DNA from: an uncultured Lachnospiraceae bacterium
GTDB taxonomy: Bacteria; Bacillota; Clostridia; Lachnospirales; Lachnospiraceae
NCBI GenBank assembly: GCA_902768735.1
Contig: CACXMK010000005.1
Location: 1-64,000 of the forward strand
Reading direction: 5' to 3'
DNA: 64,000 nt
Shown here: positions 24,286 through 33,427 of the stretch, piece after piece
Numbering within the stretch: the first letter of the stretch is position 1
How the letters are laid out: each line of letters opens with the position of its first letter
The notes under the pieces: generated by a model
What the model saw: only the letters and a program-made list of their open reading frames with translations
What the model was told of the DNA's origin: nothing
The model's database searches: none
Made by a program: the position numbers and the translations under genes

Positions 24286-26040
24286 TCAATCTGTATAACC
24301 CTCTTTGAGGATCGTCTCGATGCGCGCCGCGTTTACGTAGACGCTCGCATAGTCAGGCCACATGACATACAGCGGAGTGCTGCCGCCCGAATAGGTCGCC
24401 TCCAGCGCGCTGTCGCCCTGCTCGGCCGCCTGCTTGAGGATCTCCCAATGCGCGTTGTCGGTGAGCTGCATGTTCACGAGCTCCGCGATCTTCTCCTGCG
24501 ACATGTTGAGCTGGAAGAAACCGTCCAGGCTGTCCAGGATATCCGCGTAGTGAGGAAGGATCGCAGGGGAGAGAAGCTTTTCGATCAAAGCCTTGAGGAC
24601 CTGCTCCTGGTTGCGGCCTCTCTGGTTGTCGCCGTCTGCGAAGCTGTATCTCTCTCTGCAGAACGCCAGGACCTGATCGCCGAACATATCGTGCCATCCC
24701 TTGTCGAAATGGTACTCGTCCGTATAGGCGTCGAACGGGTACTCGACATAGACGTCCAGACCGTCCATCGCGTCGACCAGTTTGATCAGCGTGTCAAAAT
24801 TCACACGGACGAAGTACGTGATGTCGATTCCGTAGAGCTCTTCGAGCGTTCTCATCGAGGCGTCAACGCCGTAAATGCCCGCATGTGTCAACTTGTCTCT
24901 CGAATCGCCCGAGATCTCCGGGATCTTCACGTAGTAGTCGCGGGGCGTCGATGTAAGGAGGACCTTCTTGGTCTTGGGGTTCACCGTTACAATGATATTG
25001 ACGTCGCTTCGGCTGGTCTGCGAGATGTCGCCGTAAACATCGATTCCGCTGATCAGGACATTGAAGGGCTTTCCGACATCGACGGTCTCCTTCTCAATAT
25101 CTGTCTCGATACCATACTGGTGAAGCACCCTGACCTGGTTCTCATAATCGTCGTTATCAAGGGCTTCCGCGATCACTTCCGTATACGCCTTGTTGTAGAT
25201 CGCCGCGTTCACTTTGCCTTCCATCAGGGCCTTCGCCGCTTCGATATCGCTGCTGTACTCTTCCACCTTGATCTTAGAGGAAAGCGCGTCCTCGATATCG
25301 ACGATCATCGCGCTGCTCCCGCCGGAAGCGCCGGCAGGAAGATGGACCGCATATGTGTAATCCTTTGCGTCGACAAGGACCTGCGCCGGATCGTCCGCCC
25401 TGACTACCACGATCATGTTATCGGTCTTGAGCGCTTTGCTGTTTCCTGCGATCACGCCCATTGTCCTGTTGAAATAGGTGGTAAATACAAAGGTCAGCGC
25501 AATGACGACAACGCTGATCCCGGTACCGACGAGGCGGACCCTTCTGTTGCGCCGCAGGTTCATGATCAGAGTGATCAGAAGGAGGACGCCCAGCCCGGCC
25601 ATGATCAAAAGTACATACTTCCACGGCAGCATCTTGGTCCTTGCGATCGAAATGACCATGATGAGGGATATCAGGGCCTGGATCATAAACGCGATCCGTC
25701 CGATGATCCTCACATATCTGTTGACCTTCTTGCGCTGCGCTTTCTTTATCTCAGGGCGCTTTTTGTTCGGCTTTGCGACCGCCGTTTTGCTCTGGGGCTT
25801 TCCCGAACCGCCGCCCTGCCTCGTACCCTGCGCGGCGGGCTTTTTCTTTCCCTGGGGCTTTCCCGAAGATCCGCTCTGTTTTGTCCCCGTCTTCCTGCTG
25901 TCAGGGTCTCTTGAAATATTTTTATTCGGAGTCCCGCTTGTCTTTTTCCCCTGCTTCGGGGTCGTCTTCTTGGCAGAACTCCCGCCGGGAGCTTTCGCAG
26001 GCCTGGGAAGATCCTGCGGACTCTCTTTTTCAGTGCCCAT
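24286..26040 (-). CDS. LytR-CpsA-Psr (LCP) family protein
   Basis: Probably attaches teichoic acid or polysaccharide to peptidoglycan at the outer membrane face. 584 residues. A basic Pro/Ser/Lys/Gly-rich cytoplasmic tail (~1-105) is unusually long. About three membrane segments (~108-195) follow, then an accessory extracellular segment and the LCP domain (~325-500). Its markers are SRSDVNIIVTVNP, LTSTPRDYYV, ELYGIDITYFVRVNF and the arginine-rich GDNQRGRNQEQV. AAGGAG lies 10 nt before the ATG. No wall-polymer genes adjoin it, so its polymer is not known. Confidence 0.92.
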   Translation of the reverse strand: MGTEKESPQDLPRPAKAPGGSSAKKTTPKQGKKTSGTPNKNISRDPDSRKTGTKQSGSSGKPQGKKKPAAQGTRQGGGSGKPQSKTAVAKPNKKRPEIKKAQRKKVNRYVRIIGRIAFMIQALISLIMVISIARTKMLPWKYVLLIMAGLGVLLLITLIMNLRRNRRVRLVGTGISVVVIALTFVFTTYFNRTMGVIAGNSKALKTDNMIVVVRADDPAQVLVDAKDYTYAVHLPAGASGGSSAMIVDIEDALSSKIKVEEYSSDIEAAKALMEGKVNAAIYNKAYTEVIAEALDNDDYENQVRVLHQYGIETDIEKETVDVGKPFNVLISGIDVYGDISQTSRSDVNIIVTVNPKTKKVLLTSTPRDYYVKIPEISGDSRDKLTHAGIYGVDASMRTLEELYGIDITYFVRVNFDTLIKLVDAMDGLDVYVEYPFDAYTDEYHFDKGWHDMFGDQVLAFCRERYSFADGDNQRGRNQEQVLKALIEKLLSPAILPHYADILDSLDGFFQLNMSQEKIAELVNMQLTDNAHWEILKQAAEQGDSALEATYSGGSTPLYVMWPDYASVYVNAARIETILKEGYTD

Positions 26041-26100
26041 TTTTGTTCAACTCCTTAGCTAAATGTGCCAAAACACTGTAATTTTCGCAATATCCTAATA

Positions 26101-26129
26101 AAGATACTCTATTTGTCTCATAAATGCAA
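26101..26129 (-). promoter_or_regulatory. putative promoter of the LCP gene
   Basis: TTGCAT (26124-26129), 17-bp spacer, TATCTT (26101-26106). Confidence 0.4.
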
Positions 26130-26193
26130 GCAAATCAGTACGGGAAACCCACAGTCCTCACACACTTTTTAGCAGTGATCCGCTCCCGGGCAT

Positions 26194-27018
26194 TCAATGT
26201 TTTGAAGCATTCATCTCTGCGGACTTTTCGATGCACGCGGCTGTCCCTTCGATGACCGCCGACCGGAATCCTCTCTCTTCCAAGACCCTGACCGCTTCGA
26301 TCGTCGTCCCTGCGGGAGAACAGACCATGTCCTTGAGCTCTCCCGGGTGCTTTCCGGTGTCCAGAAGGAGTTTCGCGCTGCCCATGACGGCCTGTGCCGC
26401 AAATTTGTAGGCCTGTGCTCTCGGCATTCCGCCGAGCACGGCTGCGTCGGCCATCGCCTCGATCAGCATGAAGACATAAGCCGGCGAGCTTCCGCTCACG
26501 CCTGTCACCGCGTCAAAGAGCGTCTCCGGAACAGGCTCGAAGAGGCCGAACGTGCTGCAGAGGTTTCTGACTTCCTCCATCTCCTGCGCGGTAACTTCCG
26601 GGCTGCAGCAGGCAGCCGTCATTCCCGCCCCCACGAGCGCCGGCGTATTGGGCATCAGGCGGACAAGGCGGACCTTTTCCCCGAGCATCTTCTGATAGTA
26701 AGAGAGGCTCCTTCCGGCGACGATGCTGACAATGAGCTGTCCCTCGGGGAGGACGTCTTTGATCCCCTCGAGTACGCCGTCTAAAAACTGCGGTTTCACA
26801 GAGAGGAACAGGATCTTTACGCTTCCCGCGACCTCGCGGTTATCCGCCGTCATCCTGATCCCATAGAGCGACTCCGCCCGTTCCCTGCCCTGAGGGGAGC
26901 AATCAGCGCCGATGATCTCTTCCGGCTTTGCCACGCCGCTTCTGAGGATCCCGCCGATAATAGCGCCGCCCATGTTGCCTACGCCGATAAAACCGAGTTT
27001 TTTGAATTCCTTGTCCAT
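26194..27018 (-). CDS. proC: Pyrroline-5-carboxylate reductase
   Basis: Last step of proline synthesis: NAD(P)H-dependent reduction of P5C. 274 residues. The Rossmann motif GFIGVGNMGGAI is near the N-terminus, and the C-terminal signature region holds GSSPAYVFMLIEAMADA with MVCSPAGTTIEAV. The reading frame continues upstream, but AAGGAGG immediately before the ATG at 27018 makes this the start. proA/proB are not adjacent. Confidence 0.95.
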   Translation of the reverse strand: MDKEFKKLGFIGVGNMGGAIIGGILRSGVAKPEEIIGADCSPQGRERAESLYGIRMTADNREVAGSVKILFLSVKPQFLDGVLEGIKDVLPEGQLIVSIVAGRSLSYYQKMLGEKVRLVRLMPNTPALVGAGMTAACCSPEVTAQEMEEVRNLCSTFGLFEPVPETLFDAVTGVSGSSPAYVFMLIEAMADAAVLGGMPRAQAYKFAAQAVMGSAKLLLDTGKHPGELKDMVCSPAGTTIEAVRVLEERGFRSAVIEGTAACIEKSAEMNASKH

Positions 27019-27167
27019 CTTTTCCTCCTTCTGTATCTCTCTTCTATATCTCTGGCGCTTCACGCCTCTTTTACGTTTTGGCTTGCTTAACGGAACCTGT
27101 AAAGGTATCCTTCTAGTAAAAGCACTGCTCTGTTTTGACTAAACTGTATTGACCGAGGTATCCCTCT

Positions 27168-29138
27168 ATGAGACTTTCCACCCTCCGCCGGCGGACCGGC
27201 GTCATATTGTACGCGGTGATTGCGGCCGCCGTACTGCTGCTGTCCTCCTGCCGGGGCGGCGGCTCCCAGCGCCCTGACCAACCTGATGCGGTATCCTTTC
27301 TGAAACCGTATCAGGTCAAAACATCGCCGGGCGAAGGGGACCTCTATGACCTCACGCCCCTTCTTGGCGGGGACAGCGGCGTCCTGTGCGCCTACGGGCT
27401 CAGCGATGAGGACCATCTTCTGCTCCTGCGGTCCTTTGCAGGTAGCGGCGGAGACAAGCGAATGAATATACAGCGTTACGATCTGCAGCTCTTCGATCTG
27501 CGCGACGGCTCGGCGAGCACTTGTGCTTCTTTTTCACCGGCGGAAGCTCCGGCCGGGGAGAGCGGTCCGGAAATAACGGATCTGGAGATCCTCTCCGCGG
27601 ATCCCGCTGTGGTCTTTGACCGCCGCAGCGGCGTCCTCTACAGGCCGCTTTCCGACGTCAGCACTGTGATCCTTCCCGAATGGCTCCGGGATTCCACGCT
27701 CACATGCCTTGACGGAAAGATCTGGGTCTCATCCGACAGGGGCATCCTCTATCTGGTCCGGGAAGACGGTGCGCTCGAAGCCGTATGGACTCTTCCCTGC
27801 GAATACGGCGCCTTCACGCCGGTCATCAGCGGACAGGAAGGAAGGCTCACCTTTTCCACCTATTTGCGGAAAGCCCCTTACGACAGGATCCTCGTCGACG
27901 TGGACCCGATCACCGGGGAGAGCGAGTTCTATCTCTCCGACCTCGGGATCAGCCGCTTTAGCGTTTACTGCGGCGGCCTTCTCATAGGCACCTCTTTCAG
28001 GACCGAGCCCGTGGTGTCCGTCTGCAGCCCGTCTTCCAAGAGCAAAAAAGAACTGGAGCTCCCGGAAGAGATCGAGTCGCTGCTGAGGGGGAGCAGCTCT
28101 GACGCTCCTCGCGGGAACGCCTCCGGCGGCTCTCATAACAGCGCCTCCGGCTCATCCGCGGAAAGACCTTCGGGATCTGTCACTTTCAGTACGGTTCCCC
28201 TCTCCCTCTGCGGGGGCTGGTGTACCTTCATGCTCAGGGATGACTGCGGAAATCCCTCCAGGATCTATCTCTGGGACACAAGGGGCTGCGCGGCTGTCCG
28301 GTGGGACGGTCCCTCCCGAACGCCTTTTGCGGAACCGGAAGCCGCCGATTACGGGGAGCTCAGCCGGAGGGCAGCGGCGCTGGAGGACCGGTACGGCATC
28401 CGGATCGTCCTTGGCGACAATATTCCCGCCGAATTTACGGACTACAGGGCGGAACCTGTCACGGATCCCTCGATCCTGGAGGGATCTTTGTCCGTGCTGG
28501 AAAATGTGTTCTCGCTCTATCCCGATGGTTACTTTGCCGATCTGAAAGGAGCGTACTACCGCGATATCGTTCTCTATCTCACAGGGGCTCTGACGCCGCT
28601 CAACATGGACACCAATATCTCCAATGCCGGCGGCTTTGCCACGGAGTCGGGCGGCCTTCTTCAGATCGCCTTTGATCTTTACGGCGACATCGATCCGTCC
28701 ATGGTCATCCATGAGCTGACGCATGCGGCCGACTACCGTTTTCTCGGTGAAGGGCTCTTTTCCGAGGAGGAATGGAATGCCATGAATCCCGATGGATTCT
28801 CCTATTACCTGTCCTATATAGACGAGAGCGGGGAGAGCTACGAGACCGCGGGAAGCTACGAGCACACAGCTGCGGGCGGATCTCCCGCTGCGGAAGTCTA
28901 TTTCATCGATCCCTACAGCAAGACCTATCCGATGGAAGACAGGGCCCGGCTGATGGAGACCCTGCTCTCGGGAAGAAGCCCGTATTCTTACTGCCTAAGC
29001 GGGGAACACGTACAGGAGAAGCTCTCCTACTACTTCCGCTTCCTTAGGGAGACGCTGGGAAATGACAGCTGGCCTTCCTCTACCGCATGGGAGGAAGCGC
29101 TTCGGGAAGCGTCATCCAAGTCTCTCGATGGCCTGTGA
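27168..29138 (+). CDS. Lipoprotein with HExxH metallopeptidase motif, function unknown
   Basis: 656 residues. The signal peptide ends in the lipobox LLLSSC (lipidated Cys about residue 27), so it should be anchored outside the membrane. Residues ~50-320 look like beta-propeller-like repeats of short strands. The C-terminal third has MVIHELTHAADYRF, an HExxH zinc motif with another His two residues on, and then a Tyr/Glu-rich segment. It resembles gluzincin-type peptidases such as anthrax-factor-like M34 proteins only at the motif level. The third zinc ligand is not certain. It overlaps the 3' end of the convergent HAD gene by 27 bp. Confidence 0.7.
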   Translation: MRLSTLRRRTGVILYAVIAAAVLLLSSCRGGGSQRPDQPDAVSFLKPYQVKTSPGEGDLYDLTPLLGGDSGVLCAYGLSDEDHLLLLRSFAGSGGDKRMNIQRYDLQLFDLRDGSASTCASFSPAEAPAGESGPEITDLEILSADPAVVFDRRSGVLYRPLSDVSTVILPEWLRDSTLTCLDGKIWVSSDRGILYLVREDGALEAVWTLPCEYGAFTPVISGQEGRLTFSTYLRKAPYDRILVDVDPITGESEFYLSDLGISRFSVYCGGLLIGTSFRTEPVVSVCSPSSKSKKELELPEEIESLLRGSSSDAPRGNASGGSHNSASGSSAERPSGSVTFSTVPLSLCGGWCTFMLRDDCGNPSRIYLWDTRGCAAVRWDGPSRTPFAEPEAADYGELSRRAAALEDRYGIRIVLGDNIPAEFTDYRAEPVTDPSILEGSLSVLENVFSLYPDGYFADLKGAYYRDIVLYLTGALTPLNMDTNISNAGGFATESGGLLQIAFDLYGDIDPSMVIHELTHAADYRFLGEGLFSEEEWNAMNPDGFSYYLSYIDESGESYETAGSYEHTAAGGSPAAEVYFIDPYSKTYPMEDRARLMETLLSGRSPYSYCLSGEHVQEKLSYYFRFLRETLGNDSWPSSTAWEEALREASSKSLDGL

Positions 29139-29870
29139 TACCGAGAGCACGATCTCGTCCGCTGCCGCTCTGAGTTCTTCCGGCGCGCCGGGAAATGTGA
29201 ATCCGACGTCAGCGGTTTCTATGAGCGGCAGATCGTTGTACGAGTCGCCGATCCCCCCGAGCTTTTCGATCCCGAAGAGCTCCCTGACCCTTGCGGCGCC
29301 TGCTCCCTTGGAGCATCCGGCCGCCACGACATCCACGTGGTTGACATTCTGAAACGGCGCGGCCTCCGCGCCGTATTTTTCTCTGATCAGGGAGGCCGCT
29401 TCCGCAGCCGCCCCGACGCTCTTAAACCGCATGGAGATCCCGTAGATCGCATCCTGCGGCAGTTCTTCAAAGGAACCGATCCTGATCTGCAGGGGATACT
29501 CGGCTTCTCCAAAGCAGTAGACATGTCCGCCTGCGTGGACGACCATCTCCGCCTCTTCCTCAAACTCCCGACAGATCTTCTCTGTGACTGCAGGTGCAAT
29601 GCTATGGCTTTCGAGCACATTCCCCTTTCCGTCGACGATCAAAGCGCCGCTCACGGAGATGATGAAATCCGGGCGGATAAAAGTCCCAATGTTGTCAAAG
29701 ACGCTGTCCGGAGACCTTCCGGTACAGATCCCGAAAATGCCCCCTCTCTTCTGAAAGAAAAGGATCTCAAAGACATCCTGCGCGTAAAAGCGCTCCTCTG
29801 TGTTGTGGAAATAGAGCGTATTGTCAAAATCGCTCGCAAGTGCAATTATCATAATCTCACGACTCCTCAT
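29112..29870 (-). CDS. HAD-superfamily (Cof-type, IIB) hydrolase
   Basis: Probably a phosphatase of small sugar or nucleotide phosphates. 252 residues. Motif I is SDFDNTL, motif II GICTGRS, and motifs III/IV end with GIGDSYNDLPLI. The ATG at 29870 (GAGGG six bases upstream) overlaps the kinase gene by 14 bp; an internal ATG at 29852, giving MIIALASDFD, fits the family better and is an alternative. It is translationally coupled to the hybrid kinase. Confidence 0.88.
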   Translation of the reverse strand: MRSREIMIIALASDFDNTLYFHNTEERFYAQDVFEILFFQKRGGIFGICTGRSPDSVFDNIGTFIRPDFIISVSGALIVDGKGNVLESHSIAPAVTEKICREFEEEAEMVVHAGGHVYCFGEAEYPLQIRIGSFEELPQDAIYGISMRFKSVGAAAEAASLIREKYGAEAAPFQNVNHVDVVAAGCSKGAGAARVRELFGIEKLGGIGDSYNDLPLIETADVGFTFPGAPEELRAAADEIVLSVSQAIERLG

Positions 29871-31989
29871 CGTCTTCCCTCAAGACCTCTTCCAGCACCT
29901 TCCTGAGGGTCTGGGGTTCCACGGGTTTGGCCACATAGGCGTTCATGCCGGCGCTCCGCGCCTTTTCCATGTCTTCGTCGAACGCGTTCGCCGTCATCGC
30001 TATGACCGGGATCTTCGCGTGTTCCCAATCCAACAGTTTTCTGATATTTCTTGTCGCCTCATAGCCGTCGATTCCGGGCATCTGGATATCCATCAGAATA
30101 GCGTCATAGTAATCCCTGTCGGATCTCGCGATCATTATGACCGCGGTCTCCCCGTCGTCCGCCGTCTCCACAAGGTATCCGTCGTCGATGAGGAGTTCCT
30201 GCGCGATCTCCCTGTTGAGCTCGTTGTCTTCCACGACAAGGATCCTGCGCTTTCCGTCCTTCTTATGCGAAGTGTTATTGCTCCTCATAAAGACAGCCAT
30301 TTTTTCCAGCCCATGGGAACCGCTGTCTTTTGCCGGGTGTCCTTTCTCCCGTCCGGAGCCCGTCTCTTCTAACCTGTCGTCCCTGTCCTCGTCCTTCTCG
30401 GTTTTAAGCGCCAGATTGACCGTGATCACGGACCCTCTTCCCTGAATACTGTCCACTGTGAGAGATCCTCCCATCGAATCCACGATCCCCTTGCAGATCG
30501 GCATTCCGAGGCCGCTTCCCATGACCTTGCTGACAGTGGAATTGTTCTCTCTCTCAAATGGCTCGAACATCCTTTTCTGGAATTCGATGCTCATGCCGAT
30601 ACCGGTATCGCTGATCACAAACGAGAGCGCCGAATATCCCGCGGGAGCGCCGGGCTTTTTGGAGACCAACAGCTTGACCCGCCCTCCCGGAGGCGTATAT
30701 TTGACCGCATTGCTCAGGAGGTTCAGGAGAAGCTGCATCATCCGCAGCCTGTCGCACAGGACGAATTCCGGGACATTCTTTGAAATGCTGGTCTCGTAAT
30801 AGTGCCCGCGGGAATCGATCTCAGGTCTCATGATGTCCGTAACTTCATCAATGATCTCCCTTAGGCTCACCCAGGTCTCCTCCATCTCCATCCTTCCGCT
30901 CTCGATCCGGCTCATGTCCAGGACATTTCCGATAAGACGCAGCAGATGATTACTGGAGGCGATGATCTTGTCCAGACTGTCGAGGACCTTCTCGCGCTCG
31001 TCGATATGCGTTTTGGCGATATTCGCAAAGCCGATGATCGCGTTCATGGGCGTCCTGATATCGTGGGACATATTTGACAAAAAAGAGCTCTTCGCGTCGT
31101 TCGCGTGCCGCGCCCGTTCCAGAGCGTCTTCGAGAAGCTTCCTCTTTCGCAGATCCTCTTGCCGCTCCTCCTCAATATTCGCGAACCCGAGCAGCATGTG
31201 GATCTTATCGGGTGAGCCGATCCTGACTCCCTTGGCCTGATAATATTGCGGCGCGCCGGTGTTACCGCTCCTGAAAGAGAACGTAAAGCCGCTTTTCTTT
31301 GAGAGGATGCTCTTTACCGTCTCAGGTTCCAGCTGAAAGATAAAGTTCTCGCGGTCCTGACGGTAGACCCCCCTGTAGGCAAATGCTTCGATCGTATCAG
31401 AATAGCGTGGAAGAAAGGCGCTTCTGTATTTTGACCAGATCCGCTCGTCCCTCCTGTAGATATCATAGGTATCTTTCTCAAGATCCACAAAACACACCGT
31501 CTCATAGTCCTTCGTAAGTCCCATGATCAAGTCCATACGCCTTGTGTTCTCGATCTCGATCTTCTTTCTCTCCGTCACGTCCCGGATAATGACAACACCC
31601 AGGATGTCTCCGGTCCGTTTATTCCTGGAAAGCGCGATCGTCTCTCTGATCCAGACTTTCTTCCCGAATCGGTCCTTCACCATGTACTCGATATAGGGAT
31701 CTCTCTCTCCCATCTCGAACATGGCTTTCAGGTTCTCTCCCGCTATGAACTTTCTGTACTCCTCCCGGTTGTCAGAGAGGATCCTTTTCTCCCACTCCGC
31801 AGACCGCACATCACGGGGTCCTATAATGTCGCTTTTTTCCGCGTGTCCGTAGATATCACCGTTCCGGATATTGCCCGACAGCACCATGTTTTTTGTCACA
31901 TTGATCTCAAAGGTGGCGACCGCTTCATGCTGCAGGGCGCCTTTGTACGCTCTGCCGTTCACTTTGCCTTCTCTGTAATCCTCAGTCAT
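29857..31989 (-). CDS. Cytoplasmic hybrid sensor histidine kinase / response regulator with PAS domains
   Basis: 710 residues without a membrane segment. A PAS/PAC region (~15-145) and a second PAS-like region (~155-275) precede the HisKA helix FLSNMSHDIRTPMNAI (His is the phospho-acceptor). The HATPase_c domain has NAVKYT, DTGIGM and GSGLGMPICKG, and the C-terminal receiver domain has VVEDNELNREIA and the phospho-Asp in ILMDIQMPG. No DNA-binding output is attached or adjacent. AAGGAGG lies 4 nt before the ATG. It probably senses a soluble or redox signal. Confidence 0.92.
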   Translation of the reverse strand: MTEDYREGKVNGRAYKGALQHEAVATFEINVTKNMVLSGNIRNGDIYGHAEKSDIIGPRDVRSAEWEKRILSDNREEYRKFIAGENLKAMFEMGERDPYIEYMVKDRFGKKVWIRETIALSRNKRTGDILGVVIIRDVTERKKIEIENTRRMDLIMGLTKDYETVCFVDLEKDTYDIYRRDERIWSKYRSAFLPRYSDTIEAFAYRGVYRQDRENFIFQLEPETVKSILSKKSGFTFSFRSGNTGAPQYYQAKGVRIGSPDKIHMLLGFANIEEERQEDLRKRKLLEDALERARHANDAKSSFLSNMSHDIRTPMNAIIGFANIAKTHIDEREKVLDSLDKIIASSNHLLRLIGNVLDMSRIESGRMEMEETWVSLREIIDEVTDIMRPEIDSRGHYYETSISKNVPEFVLCDRLRMMQLLLNLLSNAVKYTPPGGRVKLLVSKKPGAPAGYSALSFVISDTGIGMSIEFQKRMFEPFERENNSTVSKVMGSGLGMPICKGIVDSMGGSLTVDSIQGRGSVITVNLALKTEKDEDRDDRLEETGSGREKGHPAKDSGSHGLEKMAVFMRSNNTSHKKDGKRRILVVEDNELNREIAQELLIDDGYLVETADDGETAVIMIARSDRDYYDAILMDIQMPGIDGYEATRNIRKLLDWEHAKIPVIAMTANAFDEDMEKARSAGMNAYVAKPVEPQTLRKVLEEVLREDDEES

Positions 31990-32044
31990 AACGCCTCCTT
32001 CTGCATCAAGGTCCTGAACCGGGAAGTTCCTTTCTCAGCAGTCC

Positions 32045-32098
32045 TCTTTTCTCAGTAATCTCTTTTCTCAGTAATCTCTTTTCTCAGTAATCCACTTT
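32045..32098. repeat. 16-bp tandem repeat over the truA stop codon
   Basis: On minus, GATTACTGAGAAAAGA is repeated about three times. The first unit is the natural end of truA (Asp-Tyr-stop) and each later unit repeats the TGA. Confidence 0.85.
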
Positions 32099-32833
32099 CA
32101 TCAGGCACAATCCCTGCGCCGGCGCTGTATAGCCTGCCAGCTTTCTGTCCTTTCCCTCCACGATGGCGGTCATGTCCTCCGGCTCTCTCTTTCCCCACCC
32201 GACTTCCAGGAGCGTTCCGGTCATGATCCGGACCATATTCTGCAAGAAGCCGTTGCCATGAAAATAGAACCGGATATAATTCCCGCTCTGCTCGATCCGG
32301 ATCACGTCCACGACACGGATCGTCGTTTTTTTCATGCGGGGATTGCCGCAGAAGCTCCTGTAGTCGTGCATGCCCGTCAGATATTCCGCCGCGTCGCGCA
32401 TGCGGTCGATGTCCGGCTCTTTGTCGAGAACCGTCACATAGCGGCGGTCAAAGACTGGTTTGGTGTCCCCGTACCAGCACGTATAGCGGTACGTTTTTCC
32501 GATGGCCTTGAACCTGCTGTGAAAGCGGTCCGCCGCGAGCTTTACGCTGTTCACACTGATGTCGTCCGGCAGGTACCGGTTCATGTAGGCCTGGATCTCC
32601 TCTTCGGTCTTCACCGTATCGAGCAGCACGTTACAGGTCATCGCGCGGGCATGTACGCCGGCGTCCGTCCGTCCTGCGCCGATCACCGTCACACTCTCCC
32701 CTTCAGGAAGCCCCAGCATCTGGTTTAAAACGCTTTCAAGCTTCCCCTGTATGGTCATCTCCGTATCCGGCTGATGCTCCCAGCCAAAATACCGCGTTCC
32801 GTCGTAGCTCACAACAAGCTTGAAATTTTTCAT
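32084..32833 (-). CDS. truA: tRNA pseudouridine synthase A
   Basis: Makes pseudouridine at positions 38-40 of tRNA anticodon stems. 249 residues. The catalytic Asp sits in GRTDAGVHA; FHSRFKAIGKTYRY and YHFHGNGFLQNMVRIM-like blocks (here FYFHGNGFLQNMVR) are also conserved. GGGGGAG lies 9 nt before the ATG. Confidence 0.96.
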   Translation of the reverse strand: MKNFKLVVSYDGTRYFGWEHQPDTEMTIQGKLESVLNQMLGLPEGESVTVIGAGRTDAGVHARAMTCNVLLDTVKTEEEIQAYMNRYLPDDISVNSVKLAADRFHSRFKAIGKTYRYTCWYGDTKPVFDRRYVTVLDKEPDIDRMRDAAEYLTGMHDYRSFCGNPRMKKTTIRVVDVIRIEQSGNYIRFYFHGNGFLQNMVRIMTGTLLEVGWGKREPEDMTAIVEGKDRKLAGYTAPAQGLCLMKVDY

Positions 32834-32874
32834 AATCCGGTACTCCCCCGCATTCTGCGTGTGCCTGCGTTATC

Positions 32875-33237
32875 TTAACGCGGATTTGCTCTCCTTCCGG
32901 CTTCAGAATGCTTTTTCAGCAGTTCAAACAGTTCCTCCGCCTGCCGCCGGCCTTCCACCGTCAGCTTCTCCACGCCTCCCTGGTAGATCACGCGGATGAC
33001 AGGCAGTTCAATATGGTATCCCCCCATAGCGCTCTCTTCGTCGCGGCTGACTCTTCCGGGGATCACTCCCCTGATTTTGTCGAGGGGGAGGTATCTCCAC
33101 GAAAAGCCCTTGTCCGGGATGTACAGCGCCTTCCCGCTAAGGTGATATTGCTCGATGACCTGCGACGATCGGAAATCCTTCTTCGGGTCGTCGATCTCAA
33201 ATTCCGGCCTGACAGGCCGAAAGCCCCATAAAGCCAT
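32875..33237 (-). CDS. Small protein with possible PH-like fold, 120 aa
   Basis: I do not recognise the family with certainty. It has alternating beta-strand segments (ALYIPDKGFSWRYLPLDKI, HIELPVIRVIYQGG, EKLTV) and a C-terminal amphipathic helix (EELFELLKKH), a layout like bacterial PH domains. The ATG at 33237 has AAGGAAGGG upstream; a longer frame exists, but it translates the REP-like repeats into repeated peptides and is rejected. It lies downstream of the MoxR gene and may be part of that operon. Confidence 0.65.
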   Translation of the reverse strand: MALWGFRPVRPEFEIDDPKKDFRSSQVIEQYHLSGKALYIPDKGFSWRYLPLDKIRGVIPGRVSRDEESAMGGYHIELPVIRVIYQGGVEKLTVEGRRQAEELFELLKKHSEAGRRANPR

Positions 33238-33265
33238 GCTTGCCCTTCCTTTCATTGACGACGGG

Positions 33266-33423
33266 TGACACTGGGGACGGTTCTCTCTGACACCCCAGAG
33301 GATGACACTGGGGACGGTTCTCTCTGACACTTCCATATATCAAGGCAGCCGGGATGACATTGAGAACCGTCCCCTTTGACATCAAGGCGGCCCGGATGAC
33401 ATTGAGAACCGTCCCCTTTGACA
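33266..33423. repeat. Cluster of four REP-like elements in opposed orientation
   Basis: Two copies of a TGACACTGGGGACGGTTCTC element (33266-33293, 33303-33330) face two copies of the complementary type containing GAGAACCGTCCCC (33355-33381, 33397-33423). The last two form a 42-bp tandem unit. Such opposed pairs are typical of REP/BIME sequences mobilised by RAYT (IS200-type) transposases; none is in the window. They lie between the MoxR gene and the PH-like gene. Confidence 0.8.
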
Positions 33424-33427
33424 ATCT

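Noticed and set aside
33238..33336. An N-terminal extension of the PH-like protein
   Set aside because: It translates the REP-like elements and repeats the peptides ERTVPSV and RENRPQCHP, an artefact of reading through repeats. The ATG at 33237 has a proper ribosome binding site.
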